Positions 1 through 13,600 of a stretch of 64,000 nt of DNA are shown here, in pieces (position 1 is the first letter of the stretch; every line of letters begins with the position of its first letter). A program made the position numbers and the translations under genes. Source of the DNA: Mytilus edulis (taxonomy: Eukaryota; Mollusca; Bivalvia; Mytilida; Mytilidae); assembly GCF_963676685.1 (NCBI RefSeq), contig NC_092344.1, positions 97,308,749-97,372,748 on the forward strand, written 5' to 3'. The notes under the pieces were generated by a model. The model was not told where the DNA came from. It ran no database searches and saw only the letters and a program-made list of their open reading frames with translations.

Positions 1-1225
1 ACAAGGAAATGAAATATAAAATTTATACTAGATCAATACTCTGAAACTCTAAAACTCATTTAGCCTAAGTTTGGCTGAAATTGATACAGCAGTTTCAAAG
101 GAGAAGATTTTTTAAAGTAAGTCAACATGATGAACAAATTGTGAAAAAAGTCTTTAAAGGGCAATAACTCCTTAAGAGGTCAATTGACAATTTTGGTCAA
201 ATTGACTTATTTGTAGATCTTACTTTGCTTAACATTTTTGCTATTAACAGTTTATCTGTATCTATAATAATATTCAAGATAATGACCAAAAACTGCAAAA
301 TTTCCTTAAAATTACCAATTAAGTGGCAGCAACCCAGCAATGGTTTGTTTGATTCATCTGAAAATTTCAGGGCTGATACATCTTGACCTAATGAACATTT
401 TTACCCCATGTCAGATTTGCTCTAAATGCTTTCGTTTTTGAGATATAAGCCAAAAACTGCATTTGACCCCTATGTTCTATTTTCAGTAACAGTGGCCATG
501 TTTTTTGACAGATCAAAAATCGAAGCACACACTTTGTGCAGGATAATCTATGGAACAATGATGCTAAGTTTCATCCAAATCCATTCAGCAGTTTCAGAGG
601 AGAAGATTTTTTAAAGTTAGCAAATATGATGAACAAATTGTGAAAAATTGTCATTAAAGGACAATAACCCCTTAGGGGTCAATTGACAATTTTGGTCATA
701 TTAACTTATTTGTAGATCTTACTTTGCTGATCATTTTTGCTGTTTTCAGTTTATCTTTATCTATAATAATATTCAAGATAATGACCAAAAACTGCAAAAT
801 TTCCTTAAAATTACCAATTAAGTGGCAGCAACCCAACAATGGTTTGTTTGATTCATCTGAAAATTTCAGGGCTGATAGATCTTGACCTAATGAACATTTT
901 TACCCCATGTCAGATTTGCTCTAAATGCTTTCGTTTTTGAGATATAAGCCAAAAACTGCATTTGACCCCTATGTTCTATTTTAAGTAACGGCGGCCATGT
1001 TTTTTGACGGATCAAAAATCGAAGCACACACTTTGTGCAGGATACTCTAAGGAACAATCATGCTAAGTTTCATTCAAATCCATTCAGTAGTTTCAGAGGA
1101 GAAGATGTTTGAAAAATTGTTCACGACGACGACGACGTCGACGACGACAACGTCGACGACGACGACGGACGCCAAGTGATGAGAAAAGCTCACATGGCCT
1201 TTTAGGCCAGGTGAGCTAACAAGAC
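1..1225 (+). repeat. GAC-rich interspersed repeat with two ~498-bp tandem units
   Basis: The phrase 'gaggagaagat' recurs near 100, 598 and 1097, and the text between the recurrences is nearly identical, giving two tandem units. The element ends in GACGACGACG stretches and 'gccaagtgatga', then the small hairpin AGCTCAC...GTGAGCT (about 1187-1217). The same family fills 27390-29150. It lies in the 3' part or downstream of the apple gene. No protein is encoded. Confidence 0.85.
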
Positions 1226-1309
1226 AATATCATTAGATCCTTATATATTAGTTTGTTTCTATAAAAGCAAATGCAGGTGAAATTTGCCATCAATGTATGT
1301 GTACTCCTT

Positions 1310-1450
1310 GATACATTATACTAGTCATTTTTGGGGCTTTTTATATATTGCTGTTTAGTGTGAAGCAAGGCTCTGTGACCCATAATGGTTTACTTTTACA
1401 TATTGAAACTTGTATGGAGAGTTGGAACTCATACATGTACCACATCTTAT
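1310..1450 (+). repeat. Fragment of the 'agttgtctcattggcactc' interspersed family
   Basis: The text 'ggggctttttatatattgctgtttagtgtgaagcaaggctctgtg' (in part) and 'tggagagttg' matches fuller copies at 8536-8780 and 23373-23640 (reverse). It directly abuts exon 19 and contributes the spurious open frame beyond the donor. Confidence 0.7.
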
Positions 1451-1464
1451 ATCTATTAACTTAC

Positions 1465-1695
1465 TGGACCAGTGATTACACAGGAGATCAGATTTAATGT
1501 TGACTTGTGGTGCATCATAGTAATGGGTTTTTCCCAAGAAACAGGTTCCAATGTCTGTACAGAAGTCAAATGACTTGCAGTTAAATCCATTATAGTCCAC
1601 ACATAGTTTGGCACACTGGTTTTCATCATAAATGTTCTGATAGATTGTGTCAGAGTTGGACAAAACAGTTGTTCCAGCAATCTTTGAGAACTTGG
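1465..1695 (-). CDS. Exon 19: apple/PAN domain 3, last exon in the window
   Basis: It encodes 77 residues with NQCAKLC, FNCKSFDFC and GTCFLGK, a third apple/PAN core. The acceptor is GATTATACAG and the donor GTAAGT, phase 1 out, so a further exon is expected left of the window or in a part I could not recognise. The open frame beyond 1465 runs into an interspersed repeat and is not coding. The acceptor region is copied several times in the adjacent intron. Confidence 0.82.
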
Positions 1696-4600
1696 CTGTA
1701 TAATCACCTAAAAACACCAATATATAACATGTTATTAGTCAACTTGACTGTATAATCACCTAAAAACACCAATATATAACATGTAATTTGTGAACTTGGC
1801 TGTATAACAACAATATATAACATTTTACTTGTGAACTTGGCTGTATAATCACCTAAAAACACCAATATATAACATGTAATTTGTGAACTTGGCTGTATAA
1901 CAACAATATATAACATTTTACTTGTGAACTTGGCTGTATAATCACCTAAAAACACCAGTATATAACATGTTATATGTGAACTTGGCTGTATAATCACCTA
2001 AAAAACATAACATGTTATTTGTCAACTTAACTGTACTCATCAGAATTATGAATGTAATCATGTTATTCATTGCCGAACCTTTTTACTTAAATTTTCGGTA
2101 AATCAGCTATTTTCATGTTTAGCATTTTATAGACATCTAGACATCATTACTTATATTTTTTAAGCATTGTTGATGTATTCTTTTGAGGGATGATCCACAT
2201 TTGATATATTTGCTGATGCATATTATTTATCTGAATGAGTTATTATTTTCTGTAGTATGCTATTTGCTTGATTTATAGAAATTTATTTTCTTAAATTGAC
2301 TAAAAACTTTTATCCTTCATAAAATATTATTTCATTTAACAAACTAAAGTTATTTTTCAATACTATTTGTTTCAGAGACAGACAGAAAAACAAACCAGTA
2401 ACAACACTTATGATCCCCTATAAAGTTTTTGGAAGTCTTATTTATGTATCGTATATCAAAGGCATTTCTTGCTAATACATTTACATACAATCAGACAGTA
2501 CTTACGGATATATAAATCAAATCCATTTTGATTTTTGATGAGTTTAGGTGTTTCATCTGGATGAATATGAGACAGATAACAAGTTCCTGAATTGTAGTCA
2601 TATTCAAATGAGGAACAAACGAAAGAATCCTCAGTCACACATGAGGCGGAACAATCATCCACAGACAATCCCGTCAAAATCAGATCATCATAGTTTGGTA
2701 CTATTTTGTTATTTAATAACTGGAACTGATTCAGTGTAGACACTATAAAACAATACATCACATTTTGTCAGCTAGATGATTTTTGCATTCACTGTTCAAT
2801 TAATTCAGAAAAATAGGTAATCTAACTGCATTATAAGATGTTACTATTTTGTCTATACAATTTTTTTTAACTTTCATGGTCTGAGCAAAGAAAAATTTCA
2901 TAACTATTGACATTTGTGGAATATTTTTTTGGCAACATAAATTTTACTAAAGTAAGAATTTTTTACATTTGTCCTGAAAAAAACTACCGTTTTTTTTTTT
3001 TACTTGAAAGTCCAGAATATGTGTTTTTATCATCTTTTCAATCTAATGGTAAATAATAGCATAAAATGTTTTCTATTTTTCCCTTAAATTTGAACTTCTA
3101 ATCTGAACTACCAATGCTTTTATGGTAAGTTTGTTATAGATTTTCCTGTAAGAGCTTATATAGAGAAGAAAGAACTGACTACCCTTCTGCAGCAATAAGA
3201 TTTAATTATAGTTTGTTGGTATTTCCAATTATTTGGGTCTTTAAATTTGTATCAAGAAGAAAGTAAAATTACCAGCTGATGGATTTCTGCTTTGTCCTGT
3301 GGTAATAGCATTACTAACATCTGATGCTGTGTACTGCATATTCTAAATAAAATTTTAAAAAAACCAGTTAGTGTATTAAATTAGATTATAATCAAAAAAA
3401 AAAATTAAACTGTTAAAGTTGAATGAGACTATGTATAGAAAACAAGCATGATAGCACTATATCGTAACCACTCAGGTTTCCAATGTTTTTTTACAGAAAA
3501 ATACAGGAAGTACCATAAAGTCTCCTTCAAGATTTAAAAAATAAAATATATTTTGTTCACTTCAAAATATCTTTAATTCAAATCTTTAAAAACTTAATTA
3601 TATTCAACTCCTAAAAAACTTTGTGTACAAAAATGTATATATAGATAGATAAACTTAGTTCAATTTACATACTTAAATATTACTTCATCCAAATGGATAA
3701 GTAACAAGCCTTTTTTTAACATGAATGTCCTTTCCTTAACACAAATCATAATAACAGAACATATCTAAAATAGGAGATAACTCTTAATTTTTATAGGAAA
3801 TATTCTTCCAATACTTTACACTCTTTTTTGCTTTACCTTATTAGGGAAATTAATAGTTATCTGAACTGCTCCTTTTGTAACATTGTTCTTCAGATTCATC
3901 CAAGCTGTCTGCAATGGCACCTCTGGTTTGGAATTCATATTTATTGTTTCTGAAAGTAAAATAAATCAAACAATTTACATCACAGAATGTTACAACTCTT
4001 CTGTTTTTAATAGTCTTACTTCTTTCTGTAATTGACACTTTTTATTCTGTTTGCATGGTATAGAATTTTTATTTTATGGAATTATTTCTACTTACAATAT
4101 ATCTTCAACATTTGCTTTTATTTCTTATCAATGATGATTCGTCCTGAATATGCATGAAATATTTGCCACTGGACGTTAAGCAATCAACAATCAATCAATC
4201 AATCTTATCAATGAAAATCACCTTCCTGGTTGAATTTCCATTGTTTTACATTTCTTAGCCCACACAATGTTCTGGTGTACATTTTGTGAAAATAGTACAC
4301 AAATTGCAGTGAATTCTAAAATAGCAAATTATCACAGCAATTTCTGAATTGGCATTAAGTTTTGTTAAATTCAAAATATTCCTTTTTTTTTATTTTAAAT
4401 TCTTCAATTTTGAAAGAAGAGGATAGTATTGGCAATTACCACAGCAAAGTGTTGCTGAGTGAGAGACTTTACTTAAAACAATCAATCACTCCTGTTTTCT
4501 GCTCTTTGGTCAGGTTGTTGTTTCTTTGACACTTTCCCTTCTTTCATTCTCAATTATATTATCATTTACATATCATTAAACAGCCAGGATATTGATATCT

Positions 4601-7600
4601 CACTATTAGAAATGTTAAGAGTTATTTTACAATTATTCTAGCTGATATTGGGAATAAGGAGGAAAACTGGTCTTATAAACAAAAGCATGTCTAATTTTCT
4701 CCAATTTTTAATATTGTTTACCTCAATAAAATATAACTATCTCTTCATGAAAACTCTACCTTCTCAAGGTGACATATGCATGCAGCCAAGCAATTCCAAT
4801 AAAATAGCACTTAGTCCAAATTGGTGAATATACAGGGCATACGCACATAATAAGTACCTATTGTAACTTCTCCTTAACCTTAGGGGTTATTACATTTGTT
4901 TTTTAAATTTAATATTTCTTTTCCACCTGATCTCTATTACACTTACTAAGGTAATGACTGCACTGAGCATTAGTTGCTAGAGTTTGTCCATCATCTTGTC
5001 CGTACCTGCTGAGGGAACAAATCTGTGATGCTGGACAGTAATCAAAACTGAGACAGGTAAAGTTTGTATTAGTATAACAGTAACTGGCACAGTCTTGTGC
5101 TGATGATATACTTGTATAACTGATGTCATTGTGGTTCTGGAGGACCATACCAGGAATCTGCTTAAATTTTGCTGAAAAAATCAATAAAACGAGTTAAATT
5201 AAATCCATTACTTTGTTCTAACTGTAGAAATATTTTGTTAAGAATCTGTTGTTAATTTAATTTTAACTTACTTCCCTTTTAATTAAGTATCATTCACATA
5301 TTATCTACCACTTTCAAAATAATTCAATCACATCCAGAGATTAAAGATATTTTGTCAATAACCACCATTTCTGAAGTGAGTAAAACGTTAACCCTTACTC
5401 AGCTGACATACATAACACATAACCTGTTTTATATCTATTGAAAATTCAGGTCAATACACATAAAATGCAAAAATTCTTTCAATTATTAATTCTGAAGGGA
5501 AAAAAAGAAGTTAAAAAAACAAAATCATTACAAGTTTCATGCAACTTGGCTAAGACTTATGCTGTTAATGTAAACGTGAAATGTATTGCCAAAAACTAAG
5601 TCCATTTATGAGTCATTTATCAATAGATAAAAAATTTAAATATTTGAAATAAAAACCAGGTTGGTCCAGTTATCTTTTTGAGACTGTTCCTACATCTTTT
5701 GTTAATGAATAAGTAGATAATGAATAATATTATTAATATCATTGAAACACATAGCATTTTAAATTACCAAGTACAGGTGCAGCATCCACTAGTGTAGCCA
5801 CAAAGAATGCTTTATCATCCTGGAAGTAGAACTGAGGGGAGGTAATTCTGAGTGGTGATGCTCCTGTTGCAGCAGCCACAGCATTTAGTGTTTCAAATAA
5901 AAACAATTGTTTGTATACTCTTACAGGGGCATCATAAGTGCCTGAAATTTAAATAACATTACAGTCAATTAAAAGTACTATAAATTACAATAAATATTCA
6001 AACTTAAGGAATTTTATCAAGAGTTTTTGTTAAACTAAAGTATTCATGGATATCATTACTGCTCAGGTGGAAACAAGTTTGGTCACAGTACTTTGATTTA
6101 AATTTACTCCAATTCCAACACAGCAAAGGAGTAGGGGCATAGGGTTTCCGTTGTGGAAACATCCTGCGCAGCCAAGAAACAACAAAATAATTAAACAGAA
6201 GCTTTATTATAACTATTGGCATAATCTCAACAAATATAAAGTTGTTTCTTGGGTGCAGACATACTTTTTCAATCTAAAATATACTTAAAATTTTATGAAA
6301 AAACAAGGAAAATCACGAAAATTTAACATAATATGCAAATTAAGTCATAATTTGTTGCCATGGTAACTTGTTCGATGTCAAATTTATTTTGTTTTTCTTA
6401 GTATCTTAGACCATAGTCAAGTTTTCAGTTATTTAAGAATATGTATGACAACTTTTAAATTTGCAGTAACTTTTGGGCCAAATAAGGGCCTTATTGCCCC
6501 TACTCCTTTGGTTAAAAGTCCTCATTTGGTAACTTCTTTAATAAATCCATTCTCTAGAGAAATCAAACAGTTTTATTTTCAAAATTATATAAGAAACTTA
6601 TTTGAAGTTCAACAAATCATCAGATGTCACTCCAATAACATGCAATTCTTTTCATGTCAAAGGGTGGCTAAATGAGTCATAATACTGTAGCAAAATATCT
6701 TAAAATACAAGATAAATGTCAATATTCCAGTTTAAAATTGTCAAGCATTCAGTGAAATTTCTGTTCAAATTTAGAAGTTAAAATCTTACTGATGACAATC
6801 ACCGAAAAGGGGTATTTAACAAGTTTAATTAAGTTACCATAAAAAGTTAGTTTAAAACTGATGGTATCTGCTCCTGAAAAACATGGACTGATATCAAATA
6901 CTGTCAATTCTGGATTCTCTTGGTCAAAGTCGTAAAACATGTAGGTTATGGTCTGTGGTACCTACAAATAAAAGTCAAAACATTTGTTAATATAATTGTT
7001 TCTTATAATGAAAGCAGATGGCTAATAGAGCTGCAAGATGAACTTGTGCCTAAAGAATGAAAGAAGAGAACCTGGAATTTAATGAACAACAAGAACCACA
7101 TGACATACTTACAAGAATGAACTTGAAACATATCGATATTGTACCAAACCTTAAATTCAAACAGATTTACCACAATGTCTACAATTCCCAAAATGTGCAA
7201 CAACCATACATCTAACAATATTCCGGCTTGAATTAGGAGCAGAACCTCCTTGTAGTGAAGCCAGTTGAAATTGTATCAAATGTCTAGTGCTGTCCATTTT
7301 AGAAATGAAGCTGACAATTTATTGTAAACTTTTACTTTAATTTCATTTTAAATTTGTCATTACCTGTTCACCTTTCATTAACCCAACAGGAACCACATTT
7401 AGTGTATTATAAAGTGTTTGTTCACAATCTTTATACTGTCCTGAAGACCCCACTCTCAGTGGTGGATTATGTCAGCCACAAAAAAAACAATTCCCAGGAT
7501 TTTGTTGTCTTTTAATAGTTTTTTTGAATATAAGGTTTTAAGAAACAGCAGCACACTTCAGTCTCAATCCTGTTTACTTTACCAGCTTGTGCTGCCAAAC

Positions 7601-10600
7601 AGTAGTCGTTCACTTGACTTATCAAGTATAAACCAATTTTACTGTGTTGTTTTGTGATACTGCTGCCTCCAAGAATTTAACACTGTTTATAAAGACAACA
7701 TGGCCTTTTCATTGTTGGTATGTAACTTTTAGTAAAAATTGAAAAATTCGAATCTATTTAGAGGCATCATCGGCTACTTACTGTTGGGAGTGTTACTATA
7801 AGTTGTATAGGTATATCACTTCCACCTGGGTTGGTATTTCCATCATTATTTGCCGATGTTTGGGTCATCTGAAAAATATATAAAATTATGAAATACTAGC
7901 TATAGAATTATCTAATACCTCTTCATATAATCCGAGAAGATACTCTCATGGTTTCACTTAAGATTTTTCAATCATCTGTCTGGTTTTGTCATATGATTAT
8001 GACATCACTGAATATGACTATACACCCTTTTTTACTTGCCATGAGCAACACCATAAGAGCCTCTTGTAAAGCATGAGCTGCCTATCCTTCAATATGCAAC
8101 AGTTGTTTTTCAAGCAGTTTGTAATGGGACAGTTTTAACATTTATTTTTTTAATTTTTTTTTTTTTTCTTTTTTATCTTTTGGTAATGATTCTATGGTAC
8201 AAATACAGTTTTTTCATATTGTAAGAAAGAAACAGCTTTAAAAGTTCAAAACTTAATGTTGCTCATTGAATCATAAAAAAAAAAAGAGATCAAGGCCAGT
8301 ACACTATTGCCAGACAGTCAATTTAACTTGATACAAGTAACAAGTAAAATTTACAACATTCTTTAGACTGTATACCATTTCCTACTACTACAGGAGTGGT
8401 GGTCAGTATACTTACCTTAAGGTATTACTTATACTAATTAAGGAATTGAGCTTATCATGAGAAGTAAAAATTTTCATATCACTGAACTATGAAAAGAGGT
8501 CAAGGTCAGATAACTTTTTTAGATGAACATATATATGATGTGGTTCATAAATGTTTCTTGTTTCTCATTTTTTATATAGATTAGACTGTTGGTGTTCCTG
8601 TTTGAATGGTTTTACACTGGTCATATTTGGGGCCCTTTATAGCTTGCTGTTTGGTGTGAGCCAAGGCTCTGTGTTGCAGACTATACTTTGACCTATCATG
8701 GTTTATTTTTACAAATTTTGACTTGGATAGAGAGTTGTCTCATTGGCACTCATACCCCATCTTCTTATATCTATATACATCTTACAATAAATCTATACAC
8801 CCAATAGTCGCATTTTGATATAAGTTAAACTGACCTTATTACAAAAAATTTAATGTCAAGGACACATGCCAGATTGCAACTTCCTACCAAATGTCATCTG
8901 TATACATGATATAATGGCTTGTGAATCTCTTTCAATGATATAATTATTATAGCAACAAAACAAAGCTTTAGGAAAAATAATTCTTAATAATTCATATGTT
9001 GAAAAAGAGTTTTTTTAAAAACAAAACATTGAAATCCCTCTATATTATAAAAGTACTTACAGCTAAGAAATAATATTCTAGTACAGCAGCATACATAAAT
9101 CCTCCAAGAGAAAAGTCACTACGGTTTGAAATAAAAACATCACATAATAATCCTCTAGCAAATCTCTGAAAAATTCATAGCAAATATGTAACTTATTATG
9201 AGTTTTTCATTACCTAATTTGACTTTTCTTATTATATATAAATGATTAAAAGATGTTTCAAGTCCTGTTGAATAAAATTCAATTGAATTCTGAATATTTT
9301 ACCTTAAGATTAAATTGTACATGCATCACTTTTCTATAATATATAATTCAATCAATGTTTAAACACTTTACTGGAAATCTTAAATAAGTATACAATTGAG
9401 CACATATCCTTATTATATTAATGAAAACCTTGTTATAATTTATATTTCAAACATTGGCTCTGGTACATATGTGTTAAATATTCATGCAGTAAGGTGCAAT
9501 TACCTGTCCTTCAAATGTAAAGTTACTATCCAAATAGAAGATCTGTTTTGGTGTTTTCATCCTCATAACAAAGGCATTGGTAGAAAGAGATTTAGTAACA
9601 TTGATGGTAGAATCAAAGGAACCGTTCTGAATAGGAATGATACTGCAGTTCTGTAGAGCCTTGTCAATAGCATAAGCAACACCTGAACAAAAGTCAATAA
9701 TCATCATTAAAAAGTTTCAGTGTAAGCTTTGTAAAAAGTAGATGTGGATGATTTAGAAGTTGATTGTTTATAAAAAAACAAAACAAAAAAAACCTGAATA
9801 ATAGACAAAATGTTAAATGAATTTAAAATACTCTTCTTTGCTTAAATGTGCTACAAAAACTCTTTTAAAAAAAGTTAATTTATCTTTTGAGACATATATT
9901 CAGGATTGGAGATGCCACTTACAAAATGTACTATGCAATGAGTGGTGGGGATGAGCCACTGGAATAGTCACTATTTCAAGTTTAATGGTATATGATAAGG
10001 CCAAGAAATAAGATGAAACACATAAAAGGTTGCTGATTGAATCATAAGTATCTAAAAATAGTCTGATGGTTATGTTTTTTTTCATAGATAATTGAAACCT
10101 CTGACAGTCATAATTATATAAATGAATCAGAAATTTGTCAAATCTAACATATCTCTCAATGATGCAGCATAATCATGATCTCTATAGGTAAACTTTTGGT
10201 AGAAAAATAAAATACATAGTTTTGTTAATTAAAATATATGAAAAGGGTGGGGTATAAAATGTTTCATTTGTTCAATCTTACAAGAAAAGAATTGAAGTCC
10301 CATCTCCTAAACATAATGAGTTTCATGATTAAATTCAATGTTTCAGTTGGTTTTTTTCTCTGTACTGATTCCTAAAGTTCCGTCTTATTTTTACATAAAT
10401 TACACAAGAAAAATATGTTCAAAGGTTGTGAACAAATTGATAACACTATCATCAAACCAATGAAATACCAATACTCCAAAAAATTGTTTACTCTTTTATG
10501 TCAGTGATTTCATCATTAAACAGTGTACTACATGTTTGGTACACTGAATTTCAGTTGATCCGAAGTCAATAGTTTTGAAAATAATGGTTGATATACTAAT

Positions 10601-13600
10601 TGGGGGTTGTAATCCCTGCACCATACAGTGATTTAAAAAATATTCGATCTTCCTTTGGTAGGCATAAGTTCTCCTTTCATTAGACAACTCTGTATCATTT
10701 TATTCAAATTGATCAATATAATTTAATTAATATAATGAAGGCCTTTTTTTGTAACACAAAGTACAGACGAACCAGGATATAGGCACGTACAGATGCTGTA
10801 GAAAAGCATACATATGTGTAAACAACATCTTTAAAATAGTTTGTGTACCTGTGTTGAAATCATGAATTTCAGCTGCTGCATCATTGTTTCCATAAGGCCA
10901 TTGGCCACTTGGTCTAAAGTCATATCTCAGCAGGCTGTAATTGTCATCATAGTAAACCTTAAAGTAAAATATCATCAGTGAAATAAATATTCACAAATAA
11001 ATGGTTTTAAAATTAATGTGACTTGTACCAATAAACAAGAATTATTACATATGACCAATCTAAGAATCACCTCTGTTGTGTTTTCAACCTGAGCACACAA
11101 CTTCTATATTATTGCAAATGCAAAGTAAAAATAAGTAACAGTCTGGTACCCTCAGGGACTGACAGTTTACTAACAGTAGTAACAACTCATTAGAAATAAA
11201 AAAAAAAAAACACTATTTGATTTCTGTGCAATTCAACACATGGTCCTTGAATCAAATTCTTCTTATAAATCATTTTCATGGAGAAAAAATCTATGCTGCT
11301 TGAAATCTTTTTCGTCTTTTTAATTTGTGTGGTTCTGATACTTACATCCACTTCTTGTACCCCACCAGTACCAATGATTTCCTCTCTATATATAAAAGCC
11401 TGATTTAATTGTGGTATCATTCTTGTCTGCTTTCTTCCTGGACAGACAACTCCTGATGGAGTCTACAATAAACAACATATTTGATATAATATTTGAATGA
11501 ATATAAGAAGTTAATATTGATTATTATTGCATAGCAATATAATATTTCCCACAGAAAGTAACCAAAAGTTAGCATGCAATAAATTCTAATATTGCACTAG
11601 TACAATAAATCTGCAAAATTCATGACGTCATCAACGACAAAATCTTAGTTTAAATCAATTTTTACTTTCAAATATTATATTGCTATACAATAAAAGGGTT
11701 ATTGCATGAATATTGGGGAATATTGTCCCTCGTAGAACATATATTGCACTCGCAAGCGTGTGCAAATATAAAATTCTACTCAGGACAATATTCCCCAATA
11801 TTCATGCAATAACCCTATAATATACACAATGTTTAAAGATTTGACATGAACAGTAGAACAATGTTTGTGACTTTGAACCTCTTCAAAGTTTAAAGACATT
11901 CTAATTTATTTATGGCAATCTTTCTGGTTGTGGACAACAATCATCACACCAAGTGTCATTAATATCTCTCAGACATTCAAAAGTCTTAAAGTCTTAATTT
12001 GTTTATCATGCAGATACTGAGAATAAAATTGTGTCATTTACAAAATACAACACAATGACAGATCAAAAATATTCCAAGTATTATTTATATTCACTCAGGC
12101 ATTTAAAGGATAAGTTAGATGGACAGACACAAATATTCTAAATTTTTTAATCCACAAAACTTTTTGGTGTATTTGTAAGCCTATCTTATATATATCTGAA
12201 TACAATATATTTCAGTGAATATTTCTATACAGTCCCATATAACACTAGAATTAAATTGCTATATATAATATAATTACAAAATTGTTTGGACACAGATTTT
12301 CAAAATTATCATTCATAAAAATATTGTCCGAATATAAGCCTTTCATAGCTAGCAATATCATATAAAAGAGTGTACTAAAATTTCTATCAGCCAGCAAAAA
12401 CCTAATACATGTAAAATTAATACAATATATACCTCAAAAACAGTGTGATCAGCATAAACAGCAGCTCTGAAATCTGTGTAGTCATAGTAATGATGTATTT
12501 TGTATGTGGTACCATCAGACTGTATCATAACACCAGTTACTTCAGCACGAACTGGTATCTGAGGCCAACCAGCAGCTGTTACCCAGTTTTGATCTAATGA
12601 TAAATAGTTTTTATTGTTATATCAAAAATGTCTTTCTGATATACAAGTATTACTGCTATATGGTCAAGATTGCTTTCATTTTGCAATGTCTAAGGTGAAT
12701 TTAAAATTTTAACTTTGCATCACATTATAACAATATAACACATTCAATCTAAATTTTGAATTGGAGTTAATCTTCCTTTGTCCTTTAATGTGTAGTTGAA
12801 ATTGTATGATTTAGAAAAAATAGATTCTATTCCATCCACATTTTATGTAATTTTCAATTGAATAGTCATCTTGATAATTATACACATCATTTTGTAACCT
12901 GAAAATCTGAGTATATGATCATTAATAAACTGCTTGACATCGACATTTTTTAGATTGAAAGAAAGTTCACCCCTCTGTGCTATGATGTCTGTACTCTCTT
13001 AAGTAGCCACAAAGCCTCGATAATATAGCCATTAAGCATTTAAGTCAGTAACAATATGATTTGATTGTATTCATGCAAACTTTACCCCAACATGCATTTT
13101 CATTATCATATACCAGTATACCTGTAAAGTAATAATCCAGAGTAAAGTTGGCTTTGACTGCTGACCAGTACATACAAGTTCTCCAATGATCTACATATAC
13201 TCCTCTTATTTGTGTTTTTCCTATGTATTGCTAAAATAAAAATAAACTTTTATACACTGAAATAAGACTAACTCAAGAATTGCTATATAAGCCACCTTTT
13301 TTTGCCAGATTAACTTAGATCACAAATATCTTATATGTATATATAGTTGCATGAAATATATCTTTTTAATCATAAGCATGATAAGTAGACTTTCAGTCTG
13401 ATAATCTTTACCGCAAAGGTTGTGATTTATATTATTTTTCAGCCAGTGTTAGTCAGGCTGTCAATACTTTGTCGACATTTAATGTATAACTTGAGGGACA
13501 GGTGTGTAAATTGAGAATCTTACTGGTTTATTGTGAAATTGTTCATGCAATGAGAGCCTGAAGGATTTTAATAATCTGATAAATGAATATGGAAAAAAAG

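Noticed and set aside
1355..1464. Open frame continuing beyond exon 19 on the minus strand
   Set aside because: It passes a perfect donor (GTAAGT) and then translates an interspersed repeat, so it is intron or flank.
4175..4205. (AATC)n run as a possible microsatellite
   Set aside because: Better explained as the tail of a SINE, given the 'ggacgttaagcaa' text before it.
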